A stretch of DNA of 64,000 nt. Origin: Lonicera japonica (lineage: Eukaryota > Streptophyta > Magnoliopsida > Dipsacales > Caprifoliaceae). Within the stretch, counting starts at the first letter, position 1. Each line of letters starts with the position of its first letter. The notes below the pieces were generated by a model. The model did no database searches. It was not told the origin of the DNA and was given only the letters and a program-made list of their open reading frames with translations. The translations under genes were made by a program, and so were the position numbers. This document shows positions 31,331 to 43,214 of this stretch, piece after piece. The stretch covers positions 37,126,969 to 37,190,968 of the forward strand of contig CM038468.1 of assembly GCA_021464415.1 (NCBI GenBank), in the 5' to 3' direction.

Positions 31331-32620
31331 ATGAGTGACAGTTTTAAAGAAGAAAATTTAATTAGTCATTATTATTCCACATTTGATGACGAAAATAACA
31401 ATCATATTGAAGCAAATCGACGAAAAAAGAACAAGGCAATTGAAAGAATTCAATATCTTCAGAACAAGGAAGTTACAATACGTGGTACAATATATCGAGC
31501 ACGCGAAGACGTTAGTAGACGATTATGGGCCGAATATTTTTTCGATACAACAAATTACCCTGCGCACATATTTTGCATGTGTTTTCGTATGTCCCGACCT
31601 CTTTTCAATCGTATTTTAAATGCTATATGCGATTACGATGATTACTTTGTTGAAAAGTTAGATGGTTTTGGTCGGCCAAGTTTTACAAGGCACCAAAAAA
31701 TGGCAGCTGCTTTGCGTTATCTTGCATATGGGGCAAGTGCAAATATATGGGGTGAGTACTTAGCCATGTCTGAAACAACTAGTTTAATTTATTTTAAAAA
31801 AAATTGCAAAGCAATTGTAACAATATTTGGAGAACAGTACAGCCGACCACCAACGTCTACAGATGTGCAACATCTTTCAAGTAGAACACAGCACGAGGAT
31901 TTCCTGGAATGCTTGGAAGTATAGATTGTATGCATTGGAATTGGAAAAATTGTCCTACTGCTTGGCATGGATCATATAAGGGTCATTGTCATGCACCAAT
32001 AATAATTTTGGAGGCTGTTGCATCATACGATACGTGGATATGGATGTCGTTCTTTGCCATGCCCGGCAGTAACAATGATTTAAATGTGTTAGCTAGATCA
32101 AATGTTTTTGAAGATCTTCTACACGAACGTACACCCCCGTGTAATTTTGAAATAAATGGAACCAATATACCATGGGCAATTACTTAGCCGATGGCATATA
32201 TCTTAAATATGCTACACTTGTTAAAAGTTTTAAAAGTTCAACAAATCTGAAGCAAAAGTTATTTACAAAAAAACAAGAAAGTGTAAGAAAAGATGTCGAA
32301 TGCGCATTTGGAATTCTCCAGGCGCGTTTTACTTTCATTCGCGAACCTGCAAAGTTGTGGAACAAGAAAGCACTGTCTACGGTGATACAATGTTGTATAC
32401 TATTATACAATATGATAATTGAAGACGAGGGACGAGACTCTACTTAGAATTATGACTATGATTAGATTGCCCCAGATGCAGAACTAGAGCGAGAGCCATT
32501 ACAAACATTGCAAGATTATCTCGCTCGCGAGGTTCAAATGAACGATCGAGATATGCACAATCGACTTAGAAATGATTTGGTTGAACACATTTGGGCAATT
32601 TCTAACAATGGAAGTGACTA
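31331..32620 (+). pseudogene. PIF/Harbinger DDE transposase
   Basis: Three overlapping frames (31331-31924, 31909-32187, 32172-32447) and a tail after a TAG make up one transposase of about 420 residues. Motifs: an N-terminal basic region and the SRRLWAEYFFD segment, FTRHQKMAAALRYLAYGAS, then GSIDCMHWNWKNCP (first Asp), MPGSNNDLNVLARS (second Asp) and RKDVECAFGILQARF (Glu). It resembles HARBI1/ALP1-like nucleases, which cut at TIR ends and target TTA. Two frameshifts and an in-frame stop after GRDST disable it. The C-terminal tail (EPLQTLQDYLAREVQM) is the usual family end. Confidence 0.88.
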
Positions 32621-32886
32621 ATTTATGTTATATAGGTTAATTGTCTTTAATATATTAAGTAGTATGTAATGATTTGTACTAGTTATTTATTAAATTAGAA
32701 TGTCATCTCAAAATTTTATATAATTAAATGTACCGTTACTTTTATCAATTTATATTATAGTACTTCAGTGTGATTTTATTACATTTTATTTTTAGTAATA
32801 ATTTCTTACTTTGATAAAATATAGATGTATTTTCTCTAAAAATGTTAAAACATAAATTCACAGTTTAGGTGAAAATTTAAATTGCA
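32621..32886. other. AT-rich spacer between convergent Harbinger genes
   Basis: Very AT-rich, no coding potential. Probably 3-prime untranslated sequence of the transposase and Myb-like genes. Confidence 0.4.
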
Positions 32887-33932
32887 TTACAAAATATGAT
32901 AATTGCGTAGAGATGATAACATTAACATAACAATAGGAAAAACAAATATAAATACTAATAATGATCGAAAGGAAAAATTTTGTGATTGTTGTTGTCTCCT
33001 CATTGCAATTCCATTCATTCTCCAGTTGTGGTACTGAAGTTGTTGTTCATTCATGTGAGTAGTGTCCATGCTCATGATTGAATTGTCCTCCAATCTCTGT
33101 TGCCTCTCCTCCATTTGAATCTTTCTTTCTTCTTCACGAGCAGCCCTTTCATCATCGGGTTTTCGTAATGCAACCAATTAACTTATGTGATCCTCAACTC
33201 GAATTCTCGACTCATGGGCTTCCTTTATATAAAATTAATTTTCTACACCCATCTTCTCAGCCTTTTCAAGGGATGCTTGTGCGGTAGCAAGTGCTTCCGC
33301 ATGATTTTTTTTTTCAAGCTTTTCGGCCTTCCTCCCTATCAGTCAATCGCCGGGCGATTCAATATCAATAGGGGATAAATCATCAAATAAGTTTATAGAT
33401 GATGACCCACCATGTTCAGGACCAAATCGCAAACGTTGAATATTTTGAGTCGTTGTCGACAAATCATACTTTTTGTGATGCTTTAGAATCTGGTAACATC
33501 GATCAAATGTAAATTGTTTACCCTTCTGTGATAGGTAAGATTCTCGAGCCATATTAATCTCTGTTGCGGTAGAAAAATTATTTTAACTAAATTAAACTCT
33601 AGTTTATTTATATATATATATATAACAAAAAAATTGCTTGCCACATCCATTTCATTTGATCCACTAGCTTGATGTTGCATAGCATGTGAAAGTTTTGCAA
33701 CATACAACACAACAGCTTTATTAATATAAGAGTAGCGTGACTGGAGAGATCTTGAGGACCTTTCATAAACAATCTCAGGCTGTTTGTGATATTCAATTGT
33801 AATAGCGTCCCAAAATCTATCAATTGTTTAAGAACTTCCAACTATGGCATTTGTACTTACAGTAATATGTGATCGGCATAATGCTTCGTCTTTATGTGGA
33901 GACATATTTGTTTCACGCACACGGTTCGCCAT
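32887..33932 (-). pseudogene. Harbinger Myb/trihelix-like accessory protein (second ORF)
   Basis: ATG at 33932 begins MANRVRETNMSPHKDEALCRSH, the Myb/SANT-like first helix typical of the second Harbinger protein. It continues through a TAA to FWDAITIEYHK and RSSRSLQSRYSYINKAVV. After a gap (33600-33660, low-complexity TA) comes GKQFTFDRCYQILKHHKKYD, the conserved C-terminal motif, and finally the basic REEERKIQMEERQQR tail. The partner protein brings the transposase to DNA and into the nucleus in studied Harbingers. Several shifts and one stop break this copy. Introns are possible between 33550 and 33660. Confidence 0.72.
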
Positions 33933-34236
33933 TTTGCATCCGTACTAAATTAAGAAAGTTCTATCTAACTTTGTTTTCTTTTTTAATTCTACTTCTGGGA
34001 GAAATGTTGCAAACAAGTGAGAAAAAAAATGGTGTGCAAAACTTGATTTTATAGATAAAATAATTTGGCACTTAAATAATACAAAAACAATAATTGGTTT
34101 GAAATATACACTTTAATAACTTATTTGCAATTTCACCCCCTAAAATTAAAAAGTTAACTTTTACTTTAACACCATCCAAGCCATCCAAACTATGAGTAAC
34201 GAATATATGAAATATATATATATATATTATGGGCTT

Positions 34237-34360
34237 CATACGAAATTGCCACACTCGTATGACTCATACGAGTGACCCACATCCGTATAACTAATTTATT
34301 TTATTTTTATACGATTGCACTAAATTCCTATGAATGATATGAGTGTCCGACGTTCGTATG
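34237..34360. repeat. Right subterminal CATACGA/TCGTATG repeats of Harbinger element
   Basis: CATACGA lies at 34237-34243 and 34265-34271, and TCGTATG at 34255-34261. 34253-34273 is a 21-bp perfect inverted repeat around one central base. More variants (ATACGATT near 34310, TTCGTATGAC near 34352) follow. They match the left-end set at 26568-26702. Confidence 0.65.
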
Positions 34361-34493
34361 ACTAAAATTTAGTGAGATAGTAAATTTACTCGTTCTTTAC
34401 CCTACCTGTCAAAATTTTAGCCTAACTTTCACTCCGGTGTGAACGGGGTAGGGTAAATTGATAAATTTACCCTACCCAATGGGGATGCTCTTA

Positions 34494-35475
34494 GGAAAGT
34501 AGGGTTGTTTCATCGTTATTGGGAAAATAGGAAAAGTATTAAAAATGGCGAGGGGCATTTAAGCTTGTTTGGTTCGTGTTTTAGTTTGTTTTTGAAAATT
34601 TTAAATTGGTAAATTTACGTTAAAAATTTCTTATAATTCATGTTGGGAGATTAAATCATAAATTAATGAGATTCAAAATTTTTATTTTTTTAGTTGTAGG
34701 AACTAACAAACCAAATGAACATCCAATGTATATCTACTTAGAGAGAGGTTTTTTTTTTTTTTTTTTGGGTGGGGGAGGGGGGGGTTAGATTAGGTTTCCT
34801 ATATTATCTCTTATTTGTGGCTTTTGTTTGTGTTATTGTTAGTTTAAGAGTAATTTTACTTCTATAATGCAAGTTTGCAGATTACATCTGGATCTCATCC
34901 AAGTGATAAAAGTGTGGTGATTCACACGGGTAATTAAGGTTCGATTCCTGCCTCTTTCCCACCTCAAGAACCACACTGATGTACTTATCAATTATACAGA
35001 AAAAAGAAAAAAATGCCTATGCAGGTTGAAGGGGTGGGTTGGGCTCTAGATAAGTGGGTTGTTTGGTGGGTTGGAGCTCAAAGACCGGGTTAAACATATA
35101 TAGATATTTTTTGGACTGGGCTCGAATCAAACTTTTCAATTTTTATAAGCTTAAGATCCACAATCCGTTTAAATTCTATTCTTATAAAATACAACCAAAA
35201 CAAATAAAAATATTCTATCAATTTCTTTCAAATTAAAAGTTCACTTTAGAAATAATATGGATAATTTGATGAGATATTCTTTAAGTTTTTGGGCCTTCCA
35301 TGGAATAAAATTATATGGCCATTATTTTCTAACTTTAGGTTTTTTTAAGAACTTTAGTAATCCAATTTGAACAAACAGTATGCTTCAAATAAAAACATCC
35401 AATAATCAAAATAAGGACATCAATCTCTTTGATCACAAAAATTGGAAAAACCAGATAAAAATAACTAGATAAATA
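34494..35475. other. Non-coding AT-rich spacer
   Basis: No supportable gene. It contains a T-run followed by a G-rich tract (34750-34786). Short ORFs here lack any motif. Confidence 0.4.
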
Positions 35476-37031
35476 TGTTGACCTAAGGTCTTAATCTTAT
35501 TTTGATAATAACAATAAATTAATCATGTGTAATTTAACATGTTTCTTGATATAAGTATACAGTTCATTTACTTGAAAATTTCAAGAAAAACATGACAAGG
35601 ATCAATCTTTCACTATTCGATCATTGGACAAGATAAGGAAGATCAAATCTCTCAATGCAAATCATGAAGCACAAAGGACCAAAAGACTATATGAAAAGCT
35701 TCGAGGAAAAAGCTTCAAATGAAGATCAATCCGAAGAAACAAATCAAAGCATTCGAAGACTCGTTAATTCAGTAATTGAGTGAGTGCTTAAGATTTATGT
35801 AAAGTTACTTTATTGATCAAATCCCTATAGCTCAAATGTATTCATACATATCTTAAAGATTGATTCAAACAAGCTTGAAATTGAATTTATTTGAAAAACA
35901 TCATTTTACAAAGACCGAGTTTCAAAATAAATTCTTATTAATTTTAGATGATCATATTTTAAGCTCTAATAAAAATAGGTATCTTAGAAACATATCTTTG
36001 AGGTTCAGAAATCATTAGAATTTTATTTGGAACTAAATTGTTAAATTGCAAAAATATTTTTATTTTACATTTAAAATTCGCTCAATTTTCACACAGGTTT
36101 GATCTAATGGTAAGATGGAGGCCTTCTCGGACTCCGATCATTTTGAAATTTTTACAGTAGTTAGAAAACATCTCCTAGCACTTTTGACTAAAATTTGAGC
36201 ATGATCCAACGGTCAAATTGGGAGAAATTAACAAAACAAATTTGAATTTTTTGTCAAAACTAGTTGTTGGAAAGTTTGAAAATGTATACCTTGGAGCCAA
36301 AACCTTTTTTAATCATCCCCAACGGCCATATGGTTTTGCAAGCTATAAATATGAGGTCCTAGACATGTTTTAACATACCTTGAATCATTCTAATACTCTA
36401 TTATTCATATATTCAAATATACAAAGATTCAAGAACACATTTTGATCAATCTTTCATCTTTTGAGCTATATATTTTTGATCAATCTTGATAACTCTAGTG
36501 TGAGCTTCATTTTTAATCTTCAAATACACTTAAGAGTTATTGTATTGGTGTGTATCACCATAAACAATTCATTTTTCATTTTAAAAGAGAGTTTGTCTCT
36601 TTGTAAAGCAAGAGAACATATCTTGTGAGAAGTGTAGTGGGTATAGCTACATTGTGAGTGTTGTGTGCATAACAACATTTGTATTGAGGTTTGATCTTCA
36701 CCCGAAGAAGATTGAATAGTGGAAATTCTCGAGGAACTAACCGAGCGCGGACGTATGGTTGAAGAAACCGAACCGTGAGGACAAAAAGTCTCGAGCTTCA
36801 AATTGGTTCAATCTTTCTAAACTCAAGCTCTCATTTTATTACTATATTATTGCTTGTATTTTGATATTACTTATTTTCTTCTCTTGAGATTGATTACTTG
36901 AAATTTATTATTTCCTTGATATTGTTGCTTAGCTAAGTTGCTTTGCTTAAATATTTTAAAAATGTTTTAATTTCGCATTAAGTTTTTAAAATCCTATTCA
37001 TCCCCCATCTAGGGTTGTTTTCCGACCAACA
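35476..37031 (+). mobile_element. Sirevirus (Copia) solo LTR
   Basis: 1556 bp starting TGTTGACCTA and ending CCGACCAACA, flanked by a perfect 5-bp duplication AAATA (35471-35475, 37032-37036). It matches the gag-only element's LTR along much of its length, including GGTTTGATCTTCACC and the GAGCGCGGAC segment, but lacks the GTCGAC palindromes. Such solo LTRs arise by recombination between the two LTRs of a full element. It is more diverged, so older or of another subfamily. Confidence 0.92.
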
Positions 37032-37036
37032 AAATA

Positions 37037-37321
37037 AAATAACCCACAAAAAATTACCTTTTAATTCTACCCAAATGTGTTTGTTTGTTTTAATTTAATT
37101 AATTTCTTTTTTTACTATACTTATATGAGCTAGAAGTTCCAGAATTTGCCTTTTAAATATGCAGATTTTAGATTGTTAAATGAAGGTAAATTGATTACAA
37201 ACTGAAATGGTTAAAACAATTAAATTGATGTTTAGGTCACGGGGGAAATCTTATAAGGACAATGTAGAGGTTTTCAGGTCTTTGTTTTTATTTTCTAAGC
37301 AAACAAACTATAATCAGGTGT
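37037..37321. other. Short AT-rich spacer
   Basis: No gene or recognisable repeat. It separates the Sirevirus solo LTR from the Tat element. Confidence 0.4.
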
Positions 37322-37465
37322 TGTAAACAACCTGATCCGTGACCCCTGGAAGAACCTTAACAAATATCGAGAAGTACAGTTCTTGGGGCCCAGGACCCAC
37401 CCGAGCACCCGAAACTGCCCCGAAAGGGTTTGTTGGCCAAACAAACCTATTTTTAAGGGGGATTA

Positions 37466-37672
37466 TCGCACGACGTATCATTATGTCGCATGACAATCTC
37501 TCTTGTGTCGCACGACAAACCTTTCTGACCCAGACCATCCACTCTTGGACACATCAGTCTGTCAGAGATATCACTTCAGCCGTTTGTCGCGCGACATTAC
37601 TCAACATGTCGCGCGACACTTGCCCTTTCTGGGAAAATGTTGCTCGACAATCCTCTCCCAGCACTATAAATA
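37466..37672 (+). promoter_or_regulatory. Tat LTR promoter: palindrome cluster and TATA box
   Basis: Perfect TGTCGCGCGACA at 37585-37596 and 37607-37618. Near copies lie at about 37466, 37484, 37507 and 37639. TATAAATA follows at 37665-37672 in the context CACTATAAATAGGCC. The truncated 3-prime LTR keeps the order (palindromes at 57959, 58037, 58049 and 58080; TATA at 58107). Confidence 0.75.
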
Positions 37673-37974
37673 GGCCAACACCCCCAAGGGTTCAAGGACA
37701 GCAACTTGGGATTTAAGAATTCTAGGCTGATATCTGACTTTCTGGTCTTTTATCAAGAATTTTCTATAATCGTCTTATTTCTGAAGAATTATCGAATCTA
37801 TTCCCGACACTCGTCGTGTCTCACTTTTGGAATCGAATTCTCGGAAATATCTGAAGAAGAAAAGGATTATTATTGCTGGAGATCTCTCTGCCGTATTATA
37901 TTTTCTTTCTTATTATTATTCTCGTCGGGAAGGTAAAGAAAGTCTCTTATAGTATTTAAAATTAGATATCTGTG

Positions 37975-39507
37975 TGTTGATGTGCCAAGAAATTGGTACA
38001 ATTTAGGGCACTAATATATATCTTGAAGAGCATATATTATTACGTTTGTTGTGTTTTTTGAGCTTTTCAGGTATTTGGAATTAAATTGAAAAGTTTGCAA
38101 TTAAAGGAAAAAATGGCTGGCGCAAGGCCCCAAGTTCAATAATTTTCTGGCATTAATCCATACGAAATTTGAAAAACACTCCAGATATGAAAGTTCTAGA
38201 CCTTTGAGTTAGCTACGCGTGGGAAAAAACCTTGCTTTAATCGGAGTTCGGAGTGCCAAGTTATGGCTAATGTACGATCAGTGTGCCAATAAATAAATTC
38301 CAGCGATTTTGGGCCATTGTAATAAAGATGGATTTTTTTTTAATGGGCCAAGCCCACTTGTTCAGCCACACATGAACAAGCTGCAGCAGCCATCAGCAAT
38401 CTGGAGAAGCCCAATGTAAAGCCCAGCCCATGATGATCAATTATTATAAAAGGAAGGGAGGGTTTGTCGAAGAAAGGGAGCTACGTAACCTTTTTTCTAT
38501 TTTTCTTTCTTCCTTTTCAAGAAGGCAGCCGCAAGTTTTTTTTTTCTCTCTTTTCCTCCCTGCACGGTTATCGAGAAGCAGCTTTTTTTTGTTAATATTT
38601 TTATTTTCTTGTCCTTCTTCCTCGTCGATAAGAGAGCAGAGCTTTATAATTTAGAAAAAAAAAAATTCTTCTTTCTTTTGTTCTTTTGCCGAGACTACCT
38701 TTATATTAGATTAATATTTGGATGCTTTTTGGATCACTACAATTAATTCAAAATCGTTCATCGTCAATTTATTTGCGCATACCAAGTAAGTATTTTATTT
38801 ATTTAATTATGCATTATATAATTATGTTTTGTGTTTCAATTTGAATTTCAAGCATGCTAGGCTAGGTTATTTTCTAGAGTTGAGGATGAGTATATTTGAT
38901 TGATTCCCTTGCACGTATTCATGCCAATTGACTTTTCCAATTTAATGCTTTAATGTTAAAAATATTTTTTCCTATTGAATGCCTATTTTAATTGATAAAA
39001 ATAAAATTAGATTCTCACTATTTTTTGTTGGATTCACCTTATGATTTGTTGAGAGCGGATACAGGGTGTGTTTTGACGGATATAGTGAGTGTTTTGATTT
39101 TATACATTCGTTTGGCTATGGAAAAATTAATACTTGAATTTTATAATTTAATTGGCCTTAATTTAATTTATTTTCCGCATCTAATAGAGTCGAGAGACCA
39201 AATTAGTGCGAGCCAGAGAGTACAGTTTGCTGGGCATGAATACTAGGAACATGATATCAAATATATGACTCTGCCACCCTAGTATTTTATTAATTGATTA
39301 TTTCATTAGTATTTTTATTATTTTATTCGTATTTTTAGTTGATAAATCATCCCATTCAATTTCTAAGCTAGATTAGGAATTAATTAGAGTTATGAGAGAG
39401 ATTTGTACGTTCTATCCATCAAGTCCTTAGGGTTCGACCTCGCTCTTGCCTAAGCTATACTCAGTATTTGATTTGTGCACTTGCGAGTAATTAAAACATT
39501 CACAACA
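37975..39507 (+). mobile_element. Nested solo LTR inside the Tat 5-prime LTR
   Basis: The interval begins TGTTGATGTGCC and ends CACAACA. It is missing from the otherwise collinear 3-prime LTR, where the sequence runs straight through (around 58410-58430). It has an LTR-like TATA (ATTATAAAAGG near 38443) and an end segment (CACTTGCGAGTAATT) common in plant gypsy LTRs. I see no clean target duplication, so a few bases of the boundaries are uncertain. Confidence 0.7.
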
Positions 39508-40392
39508 TGTACTTGTTTTACTTCTGTTGTTCTGTCCACGTTTTATTTGAATAAACTTATTGCCAAATTATAAAATAGTCCACTGTTTTCAAAACAAAAG
39601 ACCCTGATAAAACCATTTACAAAACCAGAAAAGTAAGTATATTATCATCCAAATAAAATTATGTTTTCAAAACCCGGACCGATAAAACATACTTAGGAAT
39701 TAAAATCCGGCATATCTTGTCTTTTCCATAGACTACAACATGTCTGATAAAATTCCCCTCAAAAGAGTTTTAATTATATATTAAATTAGTTTCAACATAA
39801 AATCCGAATTTTTCCAAAGTAACCAAAACACGAGAAACCCGTAATTATCTGAGGAAATAAATACGGGGAACTCTCTCTTAAATAAAAAGGCTTTTGTCAA
39901 TTGTATTTACATCTTTCAAAACAAAACATCGGATCTTGGAACACAAAGGTTTTTATTCCCTTTTCAATTTTTCCCAAAATTAGGGTTTTTTGTTCGGCAA
40001 GTAGTAGACCATCAGTAAAAGCATCCAAGTTTTTCAACATAAAATAAACATATAAAAGACCACTAGAGACCGAAAGGGCGGAATGGGTGCTTAACACCCT
40101 CCCGATCCGTAACATAGTTTCTGAACCCAATAGAATCCTTATTTCGTAGACAAACATGTAAAGAAAGGCTTTTCTATAGCCTTTCCTCTTATACAACCCT
40201 TTTGTCCGTTTTCTTGTAAAACATACTGGCGACTCTGAACAAACCCTCCTGTATCTAGAAATAGGATAAAGGGACTCCCGATATAAATTATCAACACGAT
40301 AGAAGCAAATGAAACAACGGAATCCCTTCCGATGTTTCAGACGCCCAAGCACGGGAACGAGACCCGGGGGTCGCATTTACAGATTTTCACAA

Positions 40393-40411
40393 TGGCGACT
40401 TTACTGGGGAC
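40393..40411 (+). other. Primer-binding site of the Tat element
   Basis: TGGCGACTTTACTGGGGAC starts one base after the LTR. This form is typical of Tat/Ogre elements and is usually assigned to tRNA-Arg. Confidence 0.75.
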
Positions 40412-41167
40412 ACTAGAAAACTAGGCTCTTATATGTGAACTTTTGTTTATTTGTTGAATATCTGCTTTTATTGCTTTCCCTACTTCTTTTTTCATGTTAA
40501 TTGATTGAGAAGAAACTTTTTTCTAAAAACGAAAGTTTTTCGAAATACGTAATAAAGATAACGATATTTGAAAACCCAACCTTTCAAAACTTTGCACGCA
40601 CTTCACACATCATGCATTGGTTCTACAAGTGTGAATTTACCCCAAACCCTCGGAAGTATTATAAGTGAGTAGGGAGTTGGCTTGCTTGGGCCAACATAAA
40701 CCGAAAGCATTTACTTCCACTCTCCTTGGCCAAGTACGCCCCCGAGGTATATCGAGTGACGATAACACTCACATACCCAGGAAGTATATCAAAAGATTCT
40801 TGCAAGTACCCGCCCTTAGGGTATGTCGCATGGTCTTGCCAAATAGGAGGGAGCCTGAAGCCTTAACCGTTCGTACACCTGCGCTGCATATAAGATCGAG
40901 TCAATTAAAACATTTGTCAAATAGCCGTAGGGGATGTACCACCTTACGGCTTCCTTTACACCACCTTTTAAAAATCCGAGTCTTTTCTCGGTGACATTAT
41001 TTTTAGTGGTTCTTTTGCCAAAAATCGAGTCGCACCATAGTCTTCCTTCATCTTTACCACGTGGTCTTTACCACGTGGTTTCGTCTACAGCCATAAACGA
41101 CGACAGTCTGGAAGGTTGGATCGGTTGAGATCATACCGAAAAATTAGTAAGACCAAGCATATCCACA
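40412..41167 (+). other. Tat leader region
   Basis: Non-coding leader between the primer site and gag. Short ORFs here have no family motifs. Confidence 0.5.
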
Positions 41168-43214
41168 ATGGCCGACGGACGTGAGAATCAAGAAATAGAT
41201 CAGAGCCTAGCCGAGGCATCAGCAGTTCAGCCAACCCTAGCCGAGATGCATTGCTTACTTATGGCCGTCAGTAAGAATCTAGCAAGCCTCACGACCGAGC
41301 AACAGGGTACCCGAATTCGAATAGAAGAATTATCAGCCGAACGAACTGCACTACCGGGGTTTGAACGATTACCACCGAATTGATATCCGAATCAAGGGCA
41401 GTTATCACAAGTACTCCCACCAATACAAGGAACCAACCCATAAACGGGTCCCACCCCAACCGATCCCATCCAAATCGACCCTAACAATCAAAATCAATGG
41501 GCCTCGGATTCATGCCCTACCTATTAGCAACAAGAGCCACCCATCATTTTGCTGCAACCCCAAATCCAACCGGGTTTTGATCCTCAGTATCAACAATGGC
41601 CACAAGTTCCAGCAAGACCTATCCCACCACCAACCCTGGTAGCCCCTCCCAATGAGTACCCAGATGTCAACCGACTCCGGGCAGTATACGCAGAATCGGT
41701 TATAGCTCGGGAATAACCCGATAAAATGTCAAGAGAGGGCGAAGAAATAAAGAAGTTGAAGGAACATATGAGGGTCCTGCAGAAGGGAGTTTCCCTAATG
41801 AAAGGAGTAGACGAGATTACTGACATGAATGCTTTCTCCCTCTACGCAGAAGCAAGATTACCCTAGGGATTCAATCTCCCTTCTATCACCAAGTTTACTG
41901 GACCCACACCCCCGAAAACTCACCTAATCATACATCAGGTCCATGCAAGTGTCTAGTTGCGGAGAGCCCGAGCTAGCTCAAGCACTTCATATGACTCTCA
42001 CGGGAGTAGCGTTGAGATTGTTTTCTAATCTAGAGAGACATCGCACGAAGACTTGGGAAGATATCGTCAAGGAGTTTATTACTAAGTACGAGTCCAACGA
42101 AGATTTAGAGATTACCCGTAAGCACCTAGAGATGGCCAAGCAAGGCGAGAAAGAAAGCTTCAGCGATTTTATCACACGCTGGAGAGAAATGGCCTCCCAA
42201 ATGTCCAAGCAACCCGATGAAGAAGAACAGTTGGAGATCATATAAAAGAATTTCACTCCAGTTGTATTAAGTTGCATGAGAAAGCATGTCTTCCCACACT
42301 TCAGGGCTCTGTTAAGCATAGGATCACAAGTAGAGGAAGAGCTGGCCAAAAAAGCAGAAATCGATACCAAGAAAGCCTCGTATACCGGGAAGAAGACAGC
42401 CACTCCAGCCGTAAACCAACTGAGCTCCTACCCCTATCAACAAAACCCATTCCAGCAACCACAACAAACGCCTCCGATGAGTTGGCTTACGCAAAAAGAC
42501 TCTTCGAACACCGAGGTCAAAAAGAGAAGAAATTTCTGCACCCTTCCCACTACCCTAGTTAAAAGTCTGGAATTACACCGAAATGCCGGACAAATCACTC
42601 CACTCAACCCACACCCCCCACCAAACCCTATTCCCAGCACCTGGAGAATGAATGAAAATTGCGTGGACCATCAAGCTGCGGATCATGACATGGAACGCTG
42701 TTTAGCTCTTCGCCACCGTATCCAAGACCTAATCGAGGCTAGAACCATCCTCGCACCCGGTGGGCCCAATGTTACCAACAACCCCCTTCCCAACCACGTT
42801 CTATCTGCGGGAATTAATGCCTTGACCACTGATGAAGAAGGCTTTAATCCTGTAGGATTCATCCGAGATGACCCAGCTTACAAATCACCAGTTGTGCTGC
42901 TTAAGAGAATCCAAGTCGCCCCAGGCCTCAATCTAATAATTGATCAATGGATGGCTAAGATGAACTTCTTACTCAGGCAGGGTTTAGGAAAAGAAAATCA
43001 GAGAATCTCCCACCCACTTATAATCAAGACCAATCCCGGAAAATCTGGGATAGAATGGACCCAAGATAAGAAGAAACAGTCCTGCAGGCCCCGAGGCCCT
43101 CTAAAAGAGACAATCTATATGACAGAGATCTCCCCCAAGACTTTCAGTTGGTTGGCAGAACCCGATTCACCAGAAACCTCAGAAGGATCAGACACAACAT
43201 CCCTTTGGATATAG
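41168..43214 (+). pseudogene. Tat Gag, multiply broken
   Basis: ATG 41168 starts MADGRENQEIDQS with a predicted helical N-terminus. Stops interrupt the Pro/Gln-rich middle (41381, 41441, 41528, 41715, 41863). After a shift near 41940 comes the Gag core: LTGVALRLFSNLERHRTKTW, FITKYESN, ESFSDFITRWREMASQM. A TAA lies at 42243, then the frame continues to HQAADHDMERCLALRHRIQDLI and NNPLPNH, the usual Tat Gag end. Gag forms particles around the element RNA. Frame and motifs match Tat rather than Athila or chromovirus Gag. Confidence 0.8.

Larger units (their letters stand above)
26470..34490 (+). mobile_element. PIF/Harbinger DNA transposon with two cargo genes
   Basis: Terminal inverted repeats start GAGCATCCACAGTG on the left and, read inward from the right, GAGCATCCCCATTG. 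The 3-bp target duplication is TTA (26467-26469, 34491-34493), as expected for the superfamily. Inside lie a DDE transposase (plus strand, 31331-32620), the Myb-like second protein (minus strand, 33932 to about 32990), a PMD gene (27346-29851) and an unrecognised two-exon gene (30079-30555, minus). Both ends carry TCGTATG/CATACGA repeats. All four genes except the small unknown one show breaks. Confidence 0.88.
37322..40391 (+). repeat. 5-prime LTR of the Tat element, with nested solo LTR
   Basis: Starts TGTAAACAACC and ends TTTTCACA. Without the nested 1.5-kb insert (37975-39507) it is about 1.54 kb. The TATA box TATAAATA is at 37665-37672. At least six TGTCGCGCGACA-type palindromes span 37466-37650. 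It matches the truncated 3-prime copy (57775-58558) and the solo LTR at 59892-61120. Confidence 0.85.

Noticed and set aside
34750..34786. T-run plus G-run as a telomere-like or G-quadruplex element
   Set aside because: A single homopolymer junction without periodicity; more likely slippage or insertion debris.
39897..40376. 159-codon minus-strand ORF near the Tat LTR end (and relative at 60866-61141)
   Set aside because: It lies within LTR sequence and the relative has a different length and frame. No motif supports a gene.
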